Positions 24,023 to 27,526 of a stretch of DNA of 27,526 nucleotides are shown here, piece by piece; the stretch's first letter is position 1, and the number at the start of each line of letters is the position of its first letter. The stretch covers positions 1 through 27,526 of the forward strand of contig CAVGAH010000016.1 in the NCBI GenBank assembly GCA_963627215.1, written 5' to 3'. The notes under the pieces were generated by a model. That model was not told where the DNA came from. It worked only from the letters and a program-made list of their open reading frames with translations, and ran no database searches. The DNA is from CAKQOE01 sp963627215 (GTDB lineage Bacteria; Bacillota; Clostridia; Peptostreptococcales; Anaerovoracaceae). A program made the position numbers and the translations under genes.

Positions 24023-24937
24023 ATGAAACTGATAAAAATGAATAAGGGCAGTATCAAAAAGACGCTGCGAGCCACTGCAGTGTGCTGCGCTGTAGCTGCA
24101 GTCGGTATCGCTCCGGCGTCAGCCTTCGCTTCAAGCGGCACGGGAACTGACTTCACGGCAGGGTCAGGCAGTGGCGTATACGGCTCGCTCGACAGACAGC
24201 ACTGGTATAATATATGCAGCACATACCATAACTGGTACCCTGAATTTGACCGCCCGACGCATCCTTGCACGGGAGCCGACAGCGGGCTCGTACACAGACC
24301 GTTCGACGGAAATAACTGTACGTGGAGCTGGGGCAATGGCAATAACGGCAGTAATGGCAGTGCTGACGGAAGCGGTTCTGCAGACGATGACAGCAGCGCT
24401 GAAAAGCCGTCAGATACACCGTCAGAAACGCCTGACAACGGCTCCGACAGCGATACGGGAAGCAGCGGTTCAGGAAACGGCGACATCACTTCAAAGCCAT
24501 CAGAAGACGGCTCTTCTAACAGCTCGTCAAACAACGGTCAGACATCCACCGCGCCATCAGGCTACGCTTCAGAAGTATTTGACCTCGTAAACCAGCAGCG
24601 CTCCGCAAACGGTCAGTCAGAGCTCACATACAGCGCCGAAGCCGCAAAGGTAGCGCAGGCAAAAGCAGAGGACATGGCTGCCAACAATTATTTCTCGCAC
24701 ACGTCTCCTACATACGGCTCAGCCTTCGACATGCTGAAAGCTAACGGCGTTTCATACAGCAGCGCCGGAGAGAACATCGCAAAAGGCCAGACCTCATCCT
24801 CTTCAGTAATGAAAGCCTGGATGAACTCATCAGGCCACCGCGCCAACATACTCAGCAGCTCGTATAAGTCAGTAGGCGTAGGCTGCGCAGCCGACAGCAG
24901 CGGGACGCTGTACTGGGTTCAGGTATTCATCGGCTAA
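24023..24937 (+). CDS. Exported CAP/SCP-domain protein
   Basis: A secreted protein of 304 residues with a basic N-terminus, hydrophobic core and ASA signal-peptidase site (about 32-36). Residues 53-104 form a compact module rich in Trp, Tyr and His with Cys65, Cys82 and Cys99, which I do not recognise. A long Ser/Gly/Asn/Asp linker (about 105-180) leads to the CAP domain (183-304) with the motifs NNYFSHTSP, AGENIA and MNSSGHRANIL, which hold the His and Glu residues of the CAP cleft. Bacterial CAP proteins of this form occur in cell walls and spores; activity is uncertain. AAGGAGG nine bases upstream fixes the start. It has its own promoter. Confidence 0.9.
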   Translation: MKLIKMNKGSIKKTLRATAVCCAVAAVGIAPASAFASSGTGTDFTAGSGSGVYGSLDRQHWYNICSTYHNWYPEFDRPTHPCTGADSGLVHRPFDGNNCTWSWGNGNNGSNGSADGSGSADDDSSAEKPSDTPSETPDNGSDSDTGSSGSGNGDITSKPSEDGSSNSSSNNGQTSTAPSGYASEVFDLVNQQRSANGQSELTYSAEAAKVAQAKAEDMAANNYFSHTSPTYGSAFDMLKANGVSYSSAGENIAKGQTSSSSVMKAWMNSSGHRANILSSSYKSVGVGCAADSSGTLYWVQVFIG

Positions 24938-25046
24938 TAGGAGATCTCTCTTGTTAAGTCAAACGGTACATACCGGCCTCACCCCCTACATGTGAATATT
25001 ATCATACAGTACCGACACCGTTTTGATATACAACATCATGATACAC

Positions 25047-25077
25047 AAAATGCCGGAGCATCACGCCCCGGCATTTT
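25047..25077. terminator. Bidirectional terminator between CAP and the 40-residue gene
   Basis: AAAATGCCGG (25047-25056) and CCGGCATTTT (25068-25077) form a perfect 10-bp stem with A-run and T-run on either side, so it can serve both converging genes. Seventeen bases (ACGCCCCGGCATTTTCA) are identical to the terminator at 26800-26816. The stretch 24938-25046 otherwise shows only a long-range AAACGGT/ACCGTTT inverted repeat. Confidence 0.85.
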
Positions 25078-25080
25078 CAC

Positions 25081-25203
25081 TTATTCTATCTCCGCATCTT
25101 CCTTTATAAACTTATGCGGCATAAACAGCGCGCCCGCTGCCACGCATACGACTATTACGATCGTTATACATGCAATTTTCAATGACAAACGCCTACGTTC
25201 CAT
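25081..25203 (-). CDS. 40-residue single-pass membrane peptide, unknown function
   Basis: The peptide starts MERRRLSLKI, continues with one hydrophobic helix (about 10-28) and ends in a charged tail KFIKEDAEIE. A run GGAGGGAGG ends five bases before the ATG, a near-ideal promoter lies upstream and a terminator starts four bases after the stop, so the gene is well supported despite its size. The positive start predicts an inside N-terminus. Small single-pass proteins of this kind are often regulators of larger membrane complexes or toxins; neither role can be read here. It converges on the CAP gene and follows the zinc-ribbon gene on the same strand after 115 bases. Confidence 0.75.
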   Translation of the reverse strand: MERRRLSLKIACITIVIVVCVAAGALFMPHKFIKEDAEIE

Positions 25204-25259
25204 AAGAGCCTCCCTCCAACTATGCCGGTGACGGCAGCATCTTGTTCTTATTCACGTAC

Positions 25260-25288
25260 ATTTTATCACGATCGGGCATTGATTTTAA
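25260..25288 (-). promoter_or_regulatory. Promoter of the 40-residue peptide gene
   Basis: On the minus strand TTAAAA (25283-25288), 17 bases and TAAAAT (25260-25265) lie about 57 bases before the start codon. The leader has a small stem TGCCG-TCAC-CGGCA (25223-25236). Confidence 0.65.
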
Positions 25289-25318
25289 CGTATTATTCGA
25301 AAATTCTCTGCAGTCAAA

Positions 25319-25606
25319 CTAATCATCCTTTTTTTCTTCAATTCGGTATCCGCAATAAGGGCATACATAGATCTTACCACCGTGTAATGGAAGCATTTTT
25401 TTACATTCAGGGCAAGTCCAATACTTTACAATTAAAGCAAAATACACTACCATAGCTCCAATGCTCAAAATGCTGAAAGCAATTATCTCCGTAAAGCTGA
25501 TGATCACTATACTTATTAATTCTACACTCACAAATACGCGCGTGGCAGCTTCCCTGAATTCATTTGGGTTTCTCATGGTTACACTTTCACTTTCTTCATA
25601 TTTCAA
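25319..25606 (-). CDS. Small membrane protein with C-terminal zinc ribbon
   Basis: The 95-residue protein has two hydrophobic segments (about 24-38 and 40-62) followed by a zinc ribbon with CPEC (Cys65, Cys68) and CPYC (Cys82, Cys85). The family is not recognised. The open frame begins with TTG (25604-25606), two bases after the stop of the upstream gene; an ATG at codon 11 (25574-25576) is an alternative. Neither start has a strong ribosome binding site, which suggests translational coupling. The ribbon would face the cytoplasm if both helices span. It forms a two-gene operon with the 61-residue protein, divergent from the LytTR regulator. Confidence 0.7.
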   Translation of the reverse strand: MKYEESESVTMRNPNEFREAATRVFVSVELISIVIISFTEIIAFSILSIGAMVVYFALIVKYWTCPECKKMLPLHGGKIYVCPYCGYRIEEKKDD

Positions 25607-25608
25607 CG

Positions 25609-25794
25609 TTACTCTCTATGATCTTTAGATTGCGTAATAAACATAATTACCGCACATATGATCGATATTATCGTAACAATATAAAATAGAATTTCAGGAT
25701 AAGTCTTGTCCCATGTTATAAAGCATCCCTGTATCAATATCAAAATCGCAGAAAAAATACTTAACAATACACCTGATACCAATCTCAATTTCAT
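25609..25794 (-). CDS. 61-residue two-helix membrane protein, unknown function
   Basis: The protein has two hydrophobic segments, at about 6-25 and 34-54, with a short loop and a charged end QSKDHRE. No family is recognised. AAGGAGG lies only two bases before the ATG at 25792-25794, too close for efficient use. TTG at codon 3 (25786-25788) is spaced about eight bases and may be the real start, giving 59 residues. It is the first gene of the operon with the zinc-ribbon gene. The promoter upstream abuts the pair of direct repeats likely bound by the LytTR regulator. Confidence 0.65.
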   Translation of the reverse strand: MKLRLVSGVLLSIFSAILILIQGCFITWDKTYPEILFYIVTIISIICAVIMFITQSKDHRE

Positions 25795-25830
25795 TTCCTC
25801 CTTTTACTCTGAAATATTTTTAATACCTGA

Positions 25831-25858
25831 ATCATAACAAAATTTGTTCATAATTCAA
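25831..25858 (-). promoter_or_regulatory. Promoter of the small membrane protein operon
   Basis: On the minus strand TTGAAT (25853-25858), 16 bases and TATGAT (25831-25836). The direct repeats start five bases upstream of its -35 box. Confidence 0.6.
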
Positions 25859-25863
25859 TACAC

Positions 25864-25893
25864 TTGTCGTAATTAACACGTTTTTTGTCGTAA
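25864..25893. promoter_or_regulatory. Paired 9-bp direct repeats, candidate LytTR binding site
   Basis: TTGTCGTAA occurs at 25864-25872 and 25885-25893, separated by 12 bases, a 21-base period. LytTR regulators such as AgrA bind two 9-bp direct repeats with a 12-bp spacer. Read on the minus strand (TTACGACAA) it partly fits the LytTR consensus. The second repeat overlaps the perfect palindrome GTAACCGGTTAC (25890-25901). Confidence 0.6.
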
Positions 25894-25909
25894 CCGGTTA
25901 CTGATATGG

Positions 25910-25915
25910 TAAAAT
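25910..25915 (+). promoter_or_regulatory. -10 box of the LytTR regulator gene
   Basis: TAAAAT has no good -35 at 17 bases; TTGTCG is 19 bases upstream, within the second direct repeat. This suggests a promoter that depends on an activator bound at the repeats, with the repeats centred near -43. Confidence 0.5.
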
Positions 25916-25970
25916 ATATTTTAGATAGATTTTTTGTTCATTAATGAAATGAGATCATAGGAGACCGGTC

Positions 25971-26693
25971 ATGACATTTGTTTTCTGCGATGACAATAAA
26001 ATATTTTTAGAATTCTTTATGAATAATATTCAGAATATTCTTAAGGATATTGATAAAAAGGCGCGGCTTGTCGGCTACAACCGCAGCGCTGACCTTATCG
26101 AGCATATGAAAAGCGGGCAGCTCCACTCGTCTGACGCTGTGTTCCTTGACCTTGAGATGCCTGAATTTTCCGGATTTGACATCGCATCGTTTATAAACAG
26201 CATACCTGACAGACCGGCTATAATATTTGTTTCAAATATGGACGACATGGTATACGAATCATTTGCATATCAGCCGTTCTGGTTTTTGCGTAAATCAGAT
26301 ATGGGCAAGCTTCCTGAATTGATCAAAAAGCTTGCTGTGCGCGCGGAGACGCGCGATCGTACTTATGCATTTGAGCTTGGCGGCGTAAATCATTCACTGC
26401 CTCTTTCAGACATAATCTACTTTGAAAGCCGTAACCACGAGCTCAATATATATACTGCAGAAAAAACTTATATCCAGCGTCAGACCATCGCAAACGCAGC
26501 CGCTGCGACCGAGCCGTATTTTTTTGTAAGATGCCACGCCTCGTTTCTTATAAACTGCAAGCACATAACCGCTGTCAAAAAAGGCGTCGTGATACTTGAT
26601 AATTCGATCGACATTCCCGTAAGCCGCAATAAACAGAAAGAAACGGAAGCAGCATATATGCATTACATCGGAAGCACGATACAGACAATATGA
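25971..26693 (+). CDS. LytTR-family response regulator, orphan
   Basis: The 240-residue protein has an N-terminal receiver domain (about 1-120) with the acidic pair Asp7/Asp8, the phosphorylation site Asp60 in VFLDLEMP, Ser88 and Lys108. A LytTR DNA-binding domain follows (about 133-236) with IIYFES and FVRCHASFLINCKHI. It belongs to the AgrA/ComE/VirR-like group that controls peptide signalling, bacteriocins or cell-surface genes. No histidine kinase or signal peptide gene is next to it. AGGAGA supports the ATG. The paired repeats upstream suggest it controls itself and the divergent membrane-protein operon. A terminator follows. Confidence 0.92.
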   Translation: MTFVFCDDNKIFLEFFMNNIQNILKDIDKKARLVGYNRSADLIEHMKSGQLHSSDAVFLDLEMPEFSGFDIASFINSIPDRPAIIFVSNMDDMVYESFAYQPFWFLRKSDMGKLPELIKKLAVRAETRDRTYAFELGGVNHSLPLSDIIYFESRNHELNIYTAEKTYIQRQTIANAAAATEPYFFVRCHASFLINCKHITAVKKGVVILDNSIDIPVSRNKQKETEAAYMHYIGSTIQTI

Positions 26694-26730
26694 TCGCTGC
26701 CTTGCCTTGTTCCCAATGCATTCAATGCCC

Positions 26731-26745
26731 ACGCGCCCGGCGCGT
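26731..26745. repeat. Intergenic hairpin, CGCCCGGCG core (copy 3)
   Basis: ACG-CGCCCGGCG-CGT forms a 6-bp stem with a CCG loop, 38 bases after the LytTR gene's stop. The flanks differ from copies 1 and 2. Confidence 0.45.
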
Positions 26746-26782
26746 CTGTTTCGTATCTCTTATTATTCCATTAAATTCAAAA

Positions 26783-26814
26783 CAAAACACCGGGGCTTTA
26801 CGCCCCGGCATTTT
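26783..26814. terminator. Bidirectional terminator between LytTR gene and partial gene
   Basis: CCGGGGC (26790-26796) and GCCCCGG (26802-26808) form a 7-bp stem flanked by A-rich and T-rich tracts, with ATTTT after it in the plus direction and TGTTTTG in the minus. It can serve both converging genes. Confidence 0.85.
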
Positions 26815-26825
26815 CATACGATATA

Positions 26826-27526
26826 TTATTTCAACCTATATTCATTCAGACTATCAAGTTCTATGATCGATGCAGCTTTATATGCCTCAGAAAATGTATC
26901 ATGATCTTTTGCACAAATTTCCTGTATATTATGGATTTCCTGTAATAATTTTTCCTTATCTTCCGGCAATCTTCCCTCTTTCAGTTTGTTTTCAGCATTT
27001 TTTATGATATTTTCATCATCAGTCGTTTCTTCTTCACCTTGCTGCCCCTTTAAAGCTGTTATTTTCCAAGAACCATCCTCTGTCTTCAGATCTGCTTTGA
27101 CATTCATTTTATCACATGAATAACGTATTTTATACGATTCGCTGTTTTCGTCATACTCTATCCATACGCTGCATCCAATCAAACGTGCTGATGTTTTTAC
27201 ATGATCCCGTCCGGGGTAATAAAACGTATATACAGTATCAATGCCTACGATTCCGGATTTTACCGTATAGTCAACAGTTTCTTTGTATGTCTCTGAAAGC
27301 ATGTTTTCATTCAGCCATTTATAATTGTTTTTAGCTGCAAATTCATCTGACATAAATCGATCTACCTTTGCGTTATAGATTTCTGTCAGTTCTGCGATTT
27401 CTTTATCTGACAGACTATCAGTTTTTCCATTCTCAGAAACGAACTGACCTATTGAACCCATAAGTTCATAAGCGCCTGTCAGCGACTGCTCTATTTCATT
27501 TCTTTCACCTTTACCCGGTATAAAAT
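26826..27526 (-). CDS. Hypothetical protein, 5' end beyond the window
   Basis: The frame stays open to the window edge, giving 233 visible codons before the stop. The internal ATG at 27459-27461 is therefore not necessarily the start. The visible part has no signal peptide or membrane segment and is hydrophilic, with mixed alpha/beta character: a helix-rich beginning (EIAELTEIYNAKVDRFM), a middle resembling a beta-sheet domain (YKIRYSCDKMNVKADL... ending GSWKITALKG), and a charged helical C-terminus (about 170-233). The WKITALKG end resembles domains of lipoproteins with NTF2- or DUF4878-like folds, but this is weak. No family is assigned. Confidence 0.6.
   Translation of the reverse strand, partial: FIPGKGERNEIEQSLTGAYELMGSIGQFVSENGKTDSLSDKEIAELTEIYNAKVDRFMSDEFAAKNNYKWLNENMLSETYKETVDYTVKSGIVGIDTVYTFYYPGRDHVKTSARLIGCSVWIEYDENSESYKIRYSCDKMNVKADLKTEDGSWKITALKGQQGEEETTDDENIIKNAENKLKEGRLPEDKEKLLQEIHNIQEICAKDHDTFSEAYKAASIIELDSLNEYRLK

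Noticed and set aside
24019..24534. Minus-strand frame of 171 codons opposite the CAP protein gene
   Set aside because: A Ser/Leu/Pro low-complexity shadow of the Gly/Ser/Asp-rich linker on the other strand.
25971..26693. Complete two-component quorum-sensing locus
   Set aside because: No histidine kinase, AgrB-type protease or leader-peptide gene is visible next to the regulator.

Overview
The window reads as part of the chromosome of an anaerobic, low-to-mid GC Bacillota, most likely a member of the Clostridia. The evidence is the conserved block trigger factor, clpP, clpX, lon, ysxC, strong GGAGG-type ribosome binding sites, sigma-A-like promoters, an occasional TTG start, a PHP-type (CpsB-like) phosphatase and a glycine riboswitch. 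Base composition does not allow a genus to be named. No rRNA, tRNA, CRISPR, prophage or insertion sequence is visible.

Positions 1-8,050 (all minus strand) form the protein quality-control and growth block, read from right to left: trigger factor, ClpP, ClpX, Lon, the ribosome-assembly GTPase YsxC, a DUF1232 membrane protein and hypoxanthine phosphoribosyltransferase. Trigger factor has a near-consensus promoter. clpX and lon end in strong hairpin terminators, and a perfect 15-bp palindrome sits just before lon.

Positions 8,083-12,260 (minus strand) hold a CYTH triphosphatase and amino-acid transport genes. These are a polar amino-acid ABC permease/ATPase pair without a binding protein, and an AGCS sodium symporter preceded by a glycine riboswitch, a terminator and a clear promoter, so the symporter very probably carries glycine.

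Positions 12,400-18,900 hold a two-helix membrane peptide, a secreted or anchored GHL10-type glycosidase with a copper-amine-oxidase-like C-terminal domain, a PHP phosphatase, thiamine pyrophosphokinase and a CCA-adding enzyme with an unusual acidic insert. Divergent from the last is a membrane-attached polysaccharide deacetylase whose -35 and -10 boxes each lie inside a palindrome.

Positions 18,990-23,600 (minus strand) hold a CDF metal-ion exporter, then a YgiQ radical SAM protein with a long RGG/Asn-rich tail that overlaps by four bases an orphan beta-class DNA methyltransferase. Between the exporter and YgiQ lie a heptamer repeat across the exporter's stop codon and a 51-bp tandem repeat.

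Positions 23,600-27,526 are more accessory: an exported CAP/SCP protein with a Cys/Trp-rich N-terminal module, a 40-residue membrane peptide, a two-gene operon of small membrane proteins (one with a zinc ribbon) divergent from an orphan LytTR response regulator, and a gene cut by the window edge. Two identical 9-bp repeats 21 bp apart lie between the divergent promoters, in the geometry used by LytTR regulators. The best candidate for an undescribed unit is this LytTR/small-membrane-protein locus. A second is a family of small covarying hairpins in the intergenic gaps.
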